Positions 9,522 to 17,896 of a stretch of DNA of 64,000 bases are shown one piece after another (position 1 is the stretch's first letter; every line of letters starts with the position of its first letter). Source of the stretch: Dyella_A sp049445995. Its GTDB lineage: Bacteria > Pseudomonadota > Gammaproteobacteria > Xanthomonadales > Rhodanobacteraceae. The DNA is taken from assembly GCF_049445995.1 (NCBI RefSeq), contig NZ_JBMSDZ010000002.1, positions 209,311 to 273,310 on the forward strand. The letters run 5' to 3'. The notes under the pieces were generated by a model. It saw only the letters and a program-made list of their open reading frames with translations. It ran no database searches and had not been told where the DNA came from. The position numbers and the translations under genes were made by a program.

Positions 9522-10061
9522 ATGACGCGCCTTCAAAACTTTTATAAAGAGCAGGTCATCGCCAAGCTCACCGAGAAGTTCGGCTACGAGAACGTGATGC
9601 AGGTTCCCCGCATCACCAAGATCACGCTGAACATGGGTGTGGGTGAGGCGGCAGGCAACAAGAAAGTGCTCGAAAATGCCGTTGCCGACATGGCCAAGAT
9701 CGCCGGCCAGAAGCCGATCACGACCAAGGCGCGCGTGTCCGTCGCCTCGTTCAAGATCCGCGACGGCTGGCCGATCGGTTGCAAGGTCACCCTGCGCCGC
9801 GCCCAGATGTGGGAATTCCTCGATCGCCTGATCAACATCTCGCTGCCCCGCGTCCGCGACTTCCGCGGCGTCTCGGGTCGCGCGTTCGACGGCCGTGGAA
9901 ACTACAATTTCGGCATCAAGGAACAGATCATCTTCCCCGAAATCGATTTCGACCAGATCGACGCGATGCGTGGCATGGACATCTCCATCACCACCACCGC
10001 CAAGACCGACGCCGAAGCCAAGGCGCTGCTGGAAGCCTTCAACTTCCCGTTCCGCAACTGA
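9522..10061 (+). CDS. rplE: 50S ribosomal protein L5
   Basis: Binds 5S rRNA and touches P-site tRNA. The 179-residue product starts MTRLQNFYKEQVIAKLTEKF and ends in AFNFPFRN, both usual for the family. rpsN follows 17 bases later. Confidence 0.97.
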   Translation: MTRLQNFYKEQVIAKLTEKFGYENVMQVPRITKITLNMGVGEAAGNKKVLENAVADMAKIAGQKPITTKARVSVASFKIRDGWPIGCKVTLRRAQMWEFLDRLINISLPRVRDFRGVSGRAFDGRGNYNFGIKEQIIFPEIDFDQIDAMRGMDISITTTAKTDAEAKALLEAFNFPFRN

Positions 10062-10078
10062 TACGCGAGAGACAAACC

Positions 10079-10384
10079 ATGGCAAAGACCTCGATGGTCA
10101 ACCGCGATCTGAAGCGGACCAAGCTCGTCCAGAAGTACGCCGCCAGGCGCGCCGAACTGAAGGCGGTCGTGCTGAGCCCCAACGCCTCGTACGACGAGAA
10201 GATGGAGGCCCAGACCCGGCTGCAGAAGTTGCCGCGTGACGCCAGCCCGGTTCGCCAGCGCACGCGCTGCGCGCTATCCGGCCGCCCGCGCGCCGTCTAC
10301 AAGAAGTTCGGTCTCGGCCGCAACAAGCTGCGCGAGGCCACCATGCGTGGCGACGTGCCGGGCCTGCGCAAGGCCAGCTGGTAA
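10079..10384 (+). CDS. rpsN: 30S ribosomal protein S14 (zinc-independent type)
   Basis: Head protein of the 30S subunit. The 101-residue product MAKTSMVNRDLKRTKLVQKY is the long form. The CxxC pairs of the short zinc-binding form are absent, so it does not need zinc. A 219-base gap separates it from rpsH, unusually long for the middle of the spc operon. Confidence 0.97.
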   Translation: MAKTSMVNRDLKRTKLVQKYAARRAELKAVVLSPNASYDEKMEAQTRLQKLPRDASPVRQRTRCALSGRPRAVYKKFGLGRNKLREATMRGDVPGLRKASW

Positions 10385-10603
10385 TACCTCATCGGATGGT
10401 TGTGCCGGGCGCCAGCCCGGCACGCTTCCATCCAGCGGACGGAGTGTTCCGGCCGCCGACGCTACGGCGCTCGTTATTCGCCAAGGCCGGAAAAGGCTGT
10501 TATACTTGTCGGTCTGCGCAACGCAGGCTGCCTTGCAGCAGCTCACAATCTAGAATTGATTTCCGGTTTTATCGGATATCGGTGCACTCTGAAGGACGTT
10601 TTC
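10385..10603 (+). promoter_or_regulatory. Spacer splitting the spc operon: hairpin plus possible promoter
   Basis: This gap holds a perfect hairpin, TGCCGGGC (10403-10410), loop GCCA and GCCCGGCA (10415-10422), with no T run after it. It is followed by TATACT (10501-10506), with only a weak -35 candidate TTCGCC (10477-10482) 18 bases upstream. Together they could end part of the transcript and restart it before rpsH. In E. coli the L8-like autoregulatory site acts near rpsN-rpsH. Small open frames here have no recognisable protein. Confidence 0.45.
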
Positions 10604-10999
10604 ATGAGCATGACTGATCCCATCGCCGATCTGTTTACGCGTGTGCGCAATGCCCAGCTGTCGGGCAAGCAGGCCGTAAGCATGCCGTCGTCGAAGTTGA
10701 AGGTGGCGATCGCCAACCTTCTCAAGAACGAGGGCTATATCCTCGACGCCAAGACTTCCGAGCAGGAAGGCAAGCCGGTGCTCGAGATCAAGCTCAAGTA
10801 TTTCGAAGGCCGCCCGGCCATCGAGACCATTTCCCGAGTCAGCCGTTCCGGCCTGCGCGTGTACCGCGGCAAGGACGAGCTGCCGAAAGTGCTCGGCGGC
10901 CTCGGTATCTCGATCATTTCGACTTCCGCCGGTCTGCTGACCGACGCGCAGGCCCGTGCCAAGGGCCTGGGCGGCGAAGTCATCGGCCAAGTGGCATAA
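10604..10999 (+). CDS. rpsH: 30S ribosomal protein S8
   Basis: Binds the central domain of 16S rRNA; in E. coli it is the translational repressor of the spc operon. The start MSMTDPIADLFTRVRNA at 10604 gives 131 residues. A second ATG two codons later is equally in frame, but MSMTDP is common in this order. The ribosome site is GAAGGA. Confidence 0.96.
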   Translation: MSMTDPIADLFTRVRNAQLSGKQAVSMPSSKLKVAIANLLKNEGYILDAKTSEQEGKPVLEIKLKYFEGRPAIETISRVSRSGLRVYRGKDELPKVLGGLGISIISTSAGLLTDAQARAKGLGGEVIGQVA

Positions 11000-11009
11000 G
11001 GAGTCGACG

Positions 11010-11537
11010 ATGTCCCGTGTTGCTAAAAAGCCGATCAGTCTGCCCAAGGGTGTTGAGCTGAAGATTGCCGCCGAGGGTATCTCGGTGAAGGGTCCGAAGG
11101 GTTCGTTGTCGGTGCATGCCCTGCCGGGCGTCAGTGTGGCGGTCAACGATGGTGTCGCCACGATCGAGCTGGCCGAGGGTGCGGGCGACAAGTTCGGCGG
11201 CACCGCACGCGCCCTGCTCGCGAACATGATCAAGGGTGTTTCCGAAGGTTACGAGCGCAAGCTGGAACTCGTCGGCGTCGGTTACCGCGCGTCGATGGCC
11301 GGCAAGGCACTGAATCTCAGCCTCGGTTTTTCCCATCCGGTGGTGTTCAACGCCCCAGAAGGCGTGACAATCGAGACCCCGACGCAGACCGAGATCCTGA
11401 TCAAGGGTTCGGACAAGCAGAGCGTGGGCCAGGTGGCTGCCAAGATTCGCGGTTTCCGGCCGCCGGAGCCCTACAAGGGCAAGGGCGTGCGCTATGCCGG
11501 TGAGAAGATCACGCTGAAGGAAGCCAAGAAGGCTTAA
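11010..11537 (+). CDS. rplF: 50S ribosomal protein L6
   Basis: Protein of the factor-binding region near the sarcin-ricin loop. The 175 residues start MSRVAKKPISLPKGVELK and hold the C-terminal signature PPEPYKGKGVRYAGE. AAGGAG lies just before the ATG. The open frame runs further upstream into rpsH but only the ATG at 11010 fits the family. Confidence 0.97.
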   Translation: MSRVAKKPISLPKGVELKIAAEGISVKGPKGSLSVHALPGVSVAVNDGVATIELAEGAGDKFGGTARALLANMIKGVSEGYERKLELVGVGYRASMAGKALNLSLGFSHPVVFNAPEGVTIETPTQTEILIKGSDKQSVGQVAAKIRGFRPPEPYKGKGVRYAGEKITLKEAKKA

Positions 11538-11600
11538 GGCGGTGCCCCGGGGAAGCCCGGGTGCCGGCCGAAGTCGATCCGCTTCCTGGAGAATATGACG

Positions 11601-11954
11601 ATGAACAAGAACGAATCCCGCCTGCGTCGCGCCAAGTCCACCCGCGCGCACATCCGCAAGCTGGCGGTGCCGCGTCTGTCGGTGCATCGCACCGGGCAGC
11701 ATCTGTACGCCCAGGTGTTCGATGCCTCGGGCACCAAGGTGGTCGCTGCTGCGTCCACGGTGCAGAAAGCTGTCGCCGATGGCCTGAAGGGCACCAAGAA
11801 TCTGACCGCCGCCGCGGCGGTGGGCAAGGCTGTCGCCGAGCGCGCGCTGGCCGCCGGCATCGAAGCCGTGGCGTTCGATCGCTCCGGTTTCCGCTATCAC
11901 GGCCGCATCAAGGCGCTGGCCGATGCGGCCCGCGAGGCCGGCCTGAAGTTCTGA
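11601..11954 (+). CDS. rplR: 50S ribosomal protein L18
   Basis: 5S rRNA-binding protein. ATGs at 11595 and 11601 are both in frame. GGAG at 11588-11591 is too near the first and well placed for the second, which gives the family start MNKNESRLRRAKSTRAHI and 117 residues. Confidence 0.95.
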   Translation: MNKNESRLRRAKSTRAHIRKLAVPRLSVHRTGQHLYAQVFDASGTKVVAAASTVQKAVADGLKGTKNLTAAAAVGKAVAERALAAGIEAVAFDRSGFRYHGRIKALADAAREAGLKF

Positions 11955-12060
11955 TCTGCCGGCTGCCGCGCCCCGGCGTGGCAGCCGCTTGAAGTACCTA
12001 CAACTCCAAGCGGCCCAGCCGCAAGCAAAAGCCCCGGGCTGCCGGGCACATGGAAAAAAC

Positions 12061-12570
12061 ATGTCTTCTAACGATCGCGAAAATTCGGATGGCCTGCTCG
12101 AAAAGCTGATTGCCGTCAACCGCGTGGCCAAGACCGTCAAGGGTGGCCGCCAGATGAGCTTCACCGCGCTGACCGTGGTCGGTGACGGCGAGGGTCGCGT
12201 GGGCTTCGGCTATGGCAAGGCGCGCGAAGTGCCGGTGGCCATTTCCAAGGCCATGGAGCGCGCCCGGCGCCAGATGGTCAGCATCGAGCTCAACAACGGC
12301 ACGCTGTGGTACGCCATCAAGGCCAACCACGGCGCGGCTCGGGTCTACATGCAGCCCGCTTCCGAGGGTACCGGCGTGATTGCCGGCGGTGCGATGCGCG
12401 CCGTGCTCGAAGTGGTCGGCGTGAAGAACGTGCTGGCCAAGGCGGTCGGTTCGCGCAATCCGATCAACCTCGTGCGCGCCACCATCAAGGGTCTGCAGGC
12501 CGTGGCCTCGCCCAAGAAGATCGCCGCGAAGCGTGGCAAGACCCTGGATGAGGTGCTGGGCAATGGCTAA
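12061..12570 (+). CDS. rpsE: 30S ribosomal protein S5
   Basis: Part of the mRNA entry tunnel, important for decoding accuracy and target of spectinomycin-resistance changes in other species. The ATG at 12061 gives 169 residues with the double-stranded RNA-binding signature (KTVKGGRQMSFTALTVVGDG). The preceding 106-base gap after rplR has no gene; the open frame through it is not S5-like. Confidence 0.96.
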   Translation: MSSNDRENSDGLLEKLIAVNRVAKTVKGGRQMSFTALTVVGDGEGRVGFGYGKAREVPVAISKAMERARRQMVSIELNNGTLWYAIKANHGAARVYMQPASEGTGVIAGGAMRAVLEVVGVKNVLAKAVGSRNPINLVRATIKGLQAVASPKKIAAKRGKTLDEVLGNG

Positions 12571-12760
12571 GAAAGAGACTGCCGTCAAGACCGTGCGCGT
12601 GCGCCTGGTCAAGGGCCTGCGTGGCGTGCAGAGCCGTCACCGTCTGAGCGTCAAGGCCCTGGGCCTGGGCAAGCTCAACGACGTCCGTGAGCTGAAGGAC
12701 AGCCCGCAGGTGCGAGGCCTGATCAACACGGTCTACTACCTGGTCCGGGTCGAGGAGTAA
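12563..12760 (+). CDS. rpmD: 50S ribosomal protein L30
   Basis: Small large-subunit protein of 65 residues (MAKKETAVKTVRVRLVKGL...). The ATG lies eight bases inside the end of rpsE, so translation is probably coupled. The N-terminus is slightly longer than in E. coli (59 residues). Confidence 0.96.
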   Translation: MAKKETAVKTVRVRLVKGLRGVQSRHRLSVKALGLGKLNDVRELKDSPQVRGLINTVYYLVRVEE

Positions 12761-12765
12761 TCATC

Positions 12766-13197
12766 ATGCGTCTTAATGACATCAAGCCGGCTGCCGGTTC
12801 CCGCAAGACGCGCCTGCGCGTCGGTCGCGGCATCGGTTCGGGTCTGGGCAAGACCGCCGGTCGCGGCCACAAGGGCCAGCACGCCCGTGCCGGCGGCACC
12901 CACAAGTACGGTTTCGAAGGCGGCCAAATGCCGCTGCAGCGCCGCCTGCCCAAGGTGGGCTTCCGCTCGCTGAAGAAGGCAGAGAGCCAGGAAGTGTTCC
13001 TGTACCAGCTGGCCACCCTCAAGGCGGACGTGATCGACGTGGTGGTCCTGCATCAGGCCGGCCTGATCGACAGTCGTGCCAAGAAGGTCAAGGTCGTGGC
13101 CAAGGGCGAGATCGGTCGCGCAGTGAAGCTTTCCGGCGTCCTCGCCACGGCCGGTGCGAAGACGGCCATCGAGGCTGCCGGCGGCAGCGTGGAGTAA
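12766..13197 (+). CDS. rplO: 50S ribosomal protein L15
   Basis: Late-assembly protein of 143 residues. It starts MRLNDIKPAAGSRKTRLRVGRG, with the glycine-rich stretch GSGLGKTAGRGHKGQ. Five bases separate it from rpmD. The stop is followed after four bases by the GTG start of secY. Confidence 0.97.
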   Translation: MRLNDIKPAAGSRKTRLRVGRGIGSGLGKTAGRGHKGQHARAGGTHKYGFEGGQMPLQRRLPKVGFRSLKKAESQEVFLYQLATLKADVIDVVVLHQAGLIDSRAKKVKVVAKGEIGRAVKLSGVLATAGAKTAIEAAGGSVE

Positions 13198-13201
13198 CCC
13201 G

Positions 13202-14533
13202 GTGGCTGCAGCCAAGGGCACCCAGCTCGGATCTCTCGGCAAGCTGACGGAACTGCGTCAGCGCATCTTCTTCGTGATTGGTGCGCTGATCGTGTTCCGG
13301 CTCGGTTCGTTCATTCCCGTGCCGGGTGTGAACCCGGAGGCGATGACCCGCCTGATCGAGCAGCAGGGCGGCGGACTGTTGAACATGTTCAACATGTTCT
13401 CCGGCGGATCGCTGTCGCGGATGTCGGTGTTTGCGCTGGGCGTCGTGCCCTACATCTCCGCCTCGATCGTGGTGCAGATGATGGGTTCGGTGATCCCGAG
13501 CCTGCAGAATCTGCGCAAGGAAGGCGAGGCCGGTCGACGCAAGATGACCATGTACACGCGCTTCGGCACCGTGGGTCTGGCGGCGTTCCAGGCGTTCGGT
13601 ATCGCGGTGGCGCTGCAGAAGCAGGTTGCGTCCGGCGGCGTTCCGGTGGTCTACACCCCGGGCATGGGTTTCGTGCTTGCTTCGGTGGTCGGTCTGACCG
13701 CCGGCACCATGTTCCTTATGTGGCTGGGCGAGCAGATCACCGAACGGGGTATCGGCAACGGCATCTCGCTGCTGATCTTCGCGGGCATCGTGGCTGGCCT
13801 GCCCGGCGCGGTGGCACACACGCTGACCATGCAGGCCAACGGCGAGCTGGGCAACGGCCTGAAGCTGATCATGATCGTGGTGCTGGTGCTGGCGGTGACG
13901 GCATTCGTGGTGTTCATGGAGCGTGCGCAGCGGCGCATCACGGTGAACTATGCACGTCGCTCGGGCGGCCAGCAGGCCTACATGAACCAGAGTTCGCACC
14001 TGCCATTGAAGATCAACATGTCCGGCGTGATCCCGCCGATCTTCGCCAGCAGCCTGCTGATGTTCCCGGCGACCGCACTGACCTGGTTCGGCACCGGGCA
14101 CCAGTCGCGCTGGCTGCAGTCGCTGACCCAGGCCCTCACCCAGGGCGAGCCGTTGCACGACGTGATCTTTGCGGTGCTGGTGATCACCTTTGCGTTCTTC
14201 TACACCGCGATCGTCTTCAACTCACAGGAGACGGCGGACAACCTCAAGCGATCCGGCGCACTGATTCCGGGTATCCGGCCGGGCAAGGCCACCGCAACAT
14301 ATATCGATGCGGTAATGACCCGTCTGACCGGGGTGGGGGCGCTCTACCTGGTACTGGTATGTCTGGTGCCGACGTTCATGCAAAAGTCCTGGAATGTGCC
14401 CTTCTACTTCGGCGGCACGTCGTTGCTGATCGTGGTGGTGGTGGTGATGGACTTCACCTCGCAGGTGCAGGCCCATCTGGTCAGTCACCAGTACGAAGGT
14501 TTGCTCAAGAAGGCCAATCTCCGCCGCAACTGA
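13202..14533 (+). CDS. secY: Protein translocase channel subunit SecY
   Basis: Central channel of the Sec system in the inner membrane, with ten hydrophobic segments. I chose the GTG at 13202 (443 residues), with GGAG at 13191-13194 upstream; the ATG at 13154 lies inside rplO. Conserved cytoplasmic loops are visible (FNMFSGGSLSRMSVFALGV, ERAQRRITVNYARR). In many bacteria rpmJ (L36) follows secY; here the 134 bases to rpsM contain no L36 frame. Confidence 0.95.
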   Translation: MAAAKGTQLGSLGKLTELRQRIFFVIGALIVFRLGSFIPVPGVNPEAMTRLIEQQGGGLLNMFNMFSGGSLSRMSVFALGVVPYISASIVVQMMGSVIPSLQNLRKEGEAGRRKMTMYTRFGTVGLAAFQAFGIAVALQKQVASGGVPVVYTPGMGFVLASVVGLTAGTMFLMWLGEQITERGIGNGISLLIFAGIVAGLPGAVAHTLTMQANGELGNGLKLIMIVVLVLAVTAFVVFMERAQRRITVNYARRSGGQQAYMNQSSHLPLKINMSGVIPPIFASSLLMFPATALTWFGTGHQSRWLQSLTQALTQGEPLHDVIFAVLVITFAFFYTAIVFNSQETADNLKRSGALIPGIRPGKATATYIDAVMTRLTGVGALYLVLVCLVPTFMQKSWNVPFYFGGTSLLIVVVVVMDFTSQVQAHLVSHQYEGLLKKANLRRN

Positions 14534-14596
14534 TGGCTGCTGGGGCGTAGGAGTCGGGTCTCGATCGTGGGAAAGCGGCGGCAGGTGCCGCAGGGC

Positions 14597-14625
14597 TTTC
14601 CAGTGAAGTTAATTCAGGTTAAAAT
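14597..14625 (+). promoter_or_regulatory. Candidate promoter of the alpha operon
   Basis: TTTCCA (14597-14602), 17 bases and TAAAAT (14620-14625) lie 43 bases before rpsM. An rpsM promoter exists at this place in E. coli, which supports the call. Confidence 0.5.
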
Positions 14626-14667
14626 TGCGCGTTTACCGCGCACGAAACGCATCGGAGAAAGTACATC

Positions 14668-15024
14668 ATGGCGCGCATCGCGGGTGTCAATTTGCCGGTC
14701 CAGAAACACGTCTGGGTCGGCCTGCAGAGCATCTACGGCATCGGCCGCAGCCGGTCCAAGAAGGTCTGCGCGGACGCAGGCGTGGTTCCCACCACGCCGA
14801 TCAAGTCCCTCAGCGAGGGCGAGGTGGAGAAGCTCCGCCACGAAATCGCCAAGTACGTTGTCGAAGGCGATCTGCGTCGCGAGGTGGGTATCGCCATCAA
14901 GCGGCTGATGGATCTGGGTTGCTACCGCGGTCTTCGCCACCGCCGTGGCCTGCCGGTGCGCGGTCAGCGCACGCGTACCAATGCCCGCACCCGCAAGGGT
15001 CCGCGTCGCGCGATCAAGAAGTAA
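14668..15024 (+). CDS. rpsM: 30S ribosomal protein S13
   Basis: Head protein contacting P-site tRNA and forming bridges to the large subunit. The 118 residues start MARIAGVNLPVQKHVWVGLQ and include RHRRGLPVRGQRTRTNARTR. A CGGAGAAAG ribosome site precedes the ATG. First gene of the alpha block. Confidence 0.97.
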   Translation: MARIAGVNLPVQKHVWVGLQSIYGIGRSRSKKVCADAGVVPTTPIKSLSEGEVEKLRHEIAKYVVEGDLRREVGIAIKRLMDLGCYRGLRHRRGLPVRGQRTRTNARTRKGPRRAIKK

Positions 15025-15036
15025 CGGATTCGAATT

Positions 15037-15423
15037 ATGGCCAAGCCTGTCAAGACCAAGAAGAAGATCAAGCGCGTCGTCACGGATGCCGTGGCCCACG
15101 TGCAGGCCTCCTTCAACAACACCATCGTCACCATCACCGATCGCCAGGGCAACGCGTTGTCCTGGGCGACCGCTGGCGGCGCCGGCTTCCGCGGTTCGCG
15201 CAAGTCGACCCCGTTCGCTGCGCAGGTCGCCGCCGAGAAGGCCGGACGTGCCGCCGGCGACTACGGCGTGAAAACGGTGGAAGTGCGCATCAAGGGCCCG
15301 GGTCCGGGGCGCGAGTCGGCGGTGCGTTCGCTGAACGCCCTCGGCTACAAGGTGCTCAACATCATCGACGTCACGCCGATTCCGCACAACGGCTGCCGTC
15401 CCCCCAAGAAGCGGCGTGTATGA
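15037..15423 (+). CDS. rpsK: 30S ribosomal protein S11
   Basis: Platform protein facing the mRNA exit. The 128 residues begin MAKPVKTKKKIKRVVTDAVA, with the conserved end DVTPIPHNGCRPPKKRRV. It is 12 bases after rpsM. Confidence 0.97.
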   Translation: MAKPVKTKKKIKRVVTDAVAHVQASFNNTIVTITDRQGNALSWATAGGAGFRGSRKSTPFAAQVAAEKAGRAAGDYGVKTVEVRIKGPGPGRESAVRSLNALGYKVLNIIDVTPIPHNGCRPPKKRRV

Positions 15424-15496
15424 GTGCGATCATCCTTGATCGCGAGAATCAAGAACCGGCCATTCATGGCCGGACTATTCAAAAAAGAGATTAACC

Positions 15497-16123
15497 ATGG
15501 CCCGTTATCGTGGAGCTACCTGCAAGCTCGCCCGTCGTGAGGGTGCAGATCTCAGCCTGAAGAGCCCGGCGCGCGCGCTGGATTCCAAGTGCAAGCTGGA
15601 AAACAAGCCCGGCCAGCATGGCGCCAACAAGCGCATGCGCATGTCCGACTACGCCGTCCAGCTGCGCGAAAAGCAGAAGGTCAAGCGCATCTACGGCGTG
15701 CTCGAACGTCAGTTCAGCAACTACTACACCAAGGCGTCGACCCTCAAGGGCAACACCGGTGAAAACCTGCTGCGCCTGCTCGAGAGCCGTCTGGACAACG
15801 TCGTCTATCGCATGGGTTTTGCGGTGACCCGCGCCCAGGCCCGCCAGCTGGTTGCCCACAAGGCGATCCTGGTGAACGACAAGAAAGTGAACATCCCCTC
15901 CTATCAGGTCCGTCCCGGTGACGTGATCGCCCTCACCGAGCGCGCGCGCAATCAGCTGCGCGTGCAGGAAGCGGCGACCGTGTTCGACACCATGGACCTG
16001 CGCCCGCAGTGGGTGGAAGTGGATGCCAAGAAGTTCGCCGGCACGTTCAAGTCGGTGCCGGATCGCGGTGATCTGCCGTCCGACATCAATGAAGCGCTGA
16101 TCGTCGAGCTTTACTCGAAGTAA
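15497..16123 (+). CDS. rpsD: 30S ribosomal protein S4
   Basis: Primary 16S rRNA binder and, in E. coli, the autoregulator of the alpha operon. The 208-residue product starts MARYRGATCKLARREGADL. The S4 RNA-binding domain lies near residues 95-160 (LESRLDNVVYRMGFAVTRAQARQL region). Confidence 0.97.
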   Translation: MARYRGATCKLARREGADLSLKSPARALDSKCKLENKPGQHGANKRMRMSDYAVQLREKQKVKRIYGVLERQFSNYYTKASTLKGNTGENLLRLLESRLDNVVYRMGFAVTRAQARQLVAHKAILVNDKKVNIPSYQVRPGDVIALTERARNQLRVQEAATVFDTMDLRPQWVEVDAKKFAGTFKSVPDRGDLPSDINEALIVELYSK

Positions 16124-16139
16124 TCAACCGGAGCTCTGC

Positions 16140-17138
16140 ATGGCAGTTTCGTCAACTAGCGTGCTGCGGCCTCGTGGCCTCAGCGTCGAACAGCTCGGAG
16201 CCAACCGCGCCAAGGTGGTGGTCGAGCCGCTCGAGCGTGGCTTTGGTCACACCCTGGGCAACGCGCTGCGCCGCGTGCTGCTCTCCTCGATCCCCGGCAG
16301 CGCCATCGTCGAGGTCGAGATCGATGGCGTGCTCCACGAGTACACCACGCTTGAGGGTCTGCAGGAGGACGTGATCGAGGTCCTGCTGAACCTCAAGGAC
16401 GTCGCGATCCGCCAGCATTCGGGCGACGAGGTCACGCTGACCTTGTCCAGGAAGGGCAAGGGCGTGGTCACGGCAGGCGACATCACGGTCGATCACACGG
16501 TCGAGATCATCAATCCCGAGCACGTGATCTGCCACCTCACCAAGGACGTCGCGCTCAACATGCGCCTGAAGGTGCGTCGCGGCGTCGGCTACCAGCCGGC
16601 CAGCACGCGCCAGCATCCGGACGAGGAGACCCGTCCGATCGGGCGGCTGCAGCTGGATGCGTCGTTCGCGCCGGTGCTGCGCGTGGCCTACGAAGTGGAT
16701 GCCGCTCGCGTCGAGCAGCGCACCAACCTCGACAAGTTGGTGCTCGACATCGAGACCAACGGCACGATCGGCGCGGAAGATGCCGTCCGCAAGGCGGCCG
16801 AGATCCTCAACGACCAGCTGTCGGTGTTCGGCGACTTCTCGCGTCGCGAAAGTGCCACCGACACGGCCGAGAAGGGCGGGTTCGATCCGCTGCTGCTGCG
16901 CCCGATCGACGATCTGGAGCTCACCGTGCGCTCGGCCAACTGCCTGAAGGCCGAGAGCATCTACTACATCGGTGATCTGGTGCAGAAGACCGAGGTCGAA
17001 CTGCTGAAGACCCCCAACCTCGGCAAGAAGTCGCTGACCGAGATCAAGGACGTGCTGGGCAGCCGCGGTCTGGCGCTCGGCATGAAGCTCGAAAACTGGC
17101 CGCCGCCGGGCCTCTCGCACGGCATGCAGCTGGGTTGA
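16140..17138 (+). CDS. rpoA: RNA polymerase alpha subunit
   Basis: Scaffold for RNA polymerase assembly. The 332-residue product has the N-terminal dimerisation domain (FGHTLGNALRRVLLSSIPG near residue 40) and the C-terminal promoter-binding domain (TVRSANCLKAESIYYIGDL, around residues 260-280). It follows rpsD by 16 bases. It ends with LSHGMQLG. Confidence 0.98.
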   Translation: MAVSSTSVLRPRGLSVEQLGANRAKVVVEPLERGFGHTLGNALRRVLLSSIPGSAIVEVEIDGVLHEYTTLEGLQEDVIEVLLNLKDVAIRQHSGDEVTLTLSRKGKGVVTAGDITVDHTVEIINPEHVICHLTKDVALNMRLKVRRGVGYQPASTRQHPDEETRPIGRLQLDASFAPVLRVAYEVDAARVEQRTNLDKLVLDIETNGTIGAEDAVRKAAEILNDQLSVFGDFSRRESATDTAEKGGFDPLLLRPIDDLELTVRSANCLKAESIYYIGDLVQKTEVELLKTPNLGKKSLTEIKDVLGSRGLALGMKLENWPPPGLSHGMQLG

Positions 17139-17146
17139 TGTACTTG

Positions 17147-17260
17147 TGCCGCGGTCGCCATGCGACCGCGGCATCTTGCCGAGTGTGGGCCAGCTGCGGC
17201 CGACACGCTTGCGGCAACACGAGCGGTCCTTGGCCGCGCGCCTCAGGCCTTGCCTGAGGC
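17147..17260 (+). repeat. Serial hairpins between rpoA and rplQ
   Basis: In the 219-base rpoA-rplQ gap, TGCCGCGGTCGC (17147-17158) pairs perfectly with GCGACCGCGGCA (17162-17173) across a 3-base loop. GCCTCAGGC (17240-17248) pairs with GCCTGAGGC (17252-17260). A GCCGGC pair follows near 17311. None has a T run. They may act in RNA processing or attenuation that lowers rplQ relative to rpoA, but this is inference. Confidence 0.5.
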
Positions 17261-17357
17261 CTTCCGCAGCACCTGTTTCTCTCATCACTCATAGCGGGCA
17301 ACCGCGGGAAGCCGGCCGTCGAGCCGGCCTCTCATAACAACACAAGAGATTTTCGCC

Positions 17358-17744
17358 ATGCGTCATATGAAGAGCGGCCGCAAGCTCAACCGCACCAGCA
17401 GCCATCGCGAAGCGATGTTCCGCAACATGGCTTCGTCGCTGATCAAGCACGAGCTGATCCGTACCACCCTGCCCAAGGCGAAGGAACTGCGTCGCGTGGC
17501 CGAGCCACTGATCACGCTCGCCAAGACCGACGGCGTCGCCAATCGCCGCCTCGCCTTCTCGCGCCTGCGCGACAAGCAGGCCGTGGGCAAGCTGTTCGTC
17601 GAATTGGGGCCGCGCTACCGCGAGCGTCCCGGTGGTTACCTGCGCATCCTCAAGTGCGGCTTCCGTCCGGGCGACAATGCCCCGATGGCGTACGTCGAAC
17701 TGGTCGATCGTCCGCGGCTGGCTGAGACCGTCGACGCCGAGTAA
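17358..17744 (+). CDS. rplQ: 50S ribosomal protein L17
   Basis: Last gene of the ribosomal superoperon, 128 residues, starting MRHMKSGRKLNRTSSHREAM. It sits at the exit face of the large subunit. A strong terminator follows 33 bases after the stop. Confidence 0.97.
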   Translation: MRHMKSGRKLNRTSSHREAMFRNMASSLIKHELIRTTLPKAKELRRVAEPLITLAKTDGVANRRLAFSRLRDKQAVGKLFVELGPRYRERPGGYLRILKCGFRPGDNAPMAYVELVDRPRLAETVDAE

Positions 17745-17776
17745 GCGGCTCCGGCGGACGTTTGGACGTCCAGGCC

Positions 17777-17812
17777 AAAAAGCCCCGGCCGGGTCACCTG
17801 CCGGGGCTTTTT
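17777..17812 (+). terminator. Terminator of the ribosomal superoperon
   Basis: AAAAAGCCCCGG (17777-17788) pairs with CCGGGGCTTTTT (17801-17812) around a 12-base loop, giving a textbook terminator with A and T flanks. Confidence 0.88.
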
Positions 17813-17896
17813 GTTGGCCGCACCGTCGTCGCCGCCGCGTGCTGACAGCAGCCCGTCGACGGGTTAATGTCGGCTACCGCATTGCATCACGTTGCC

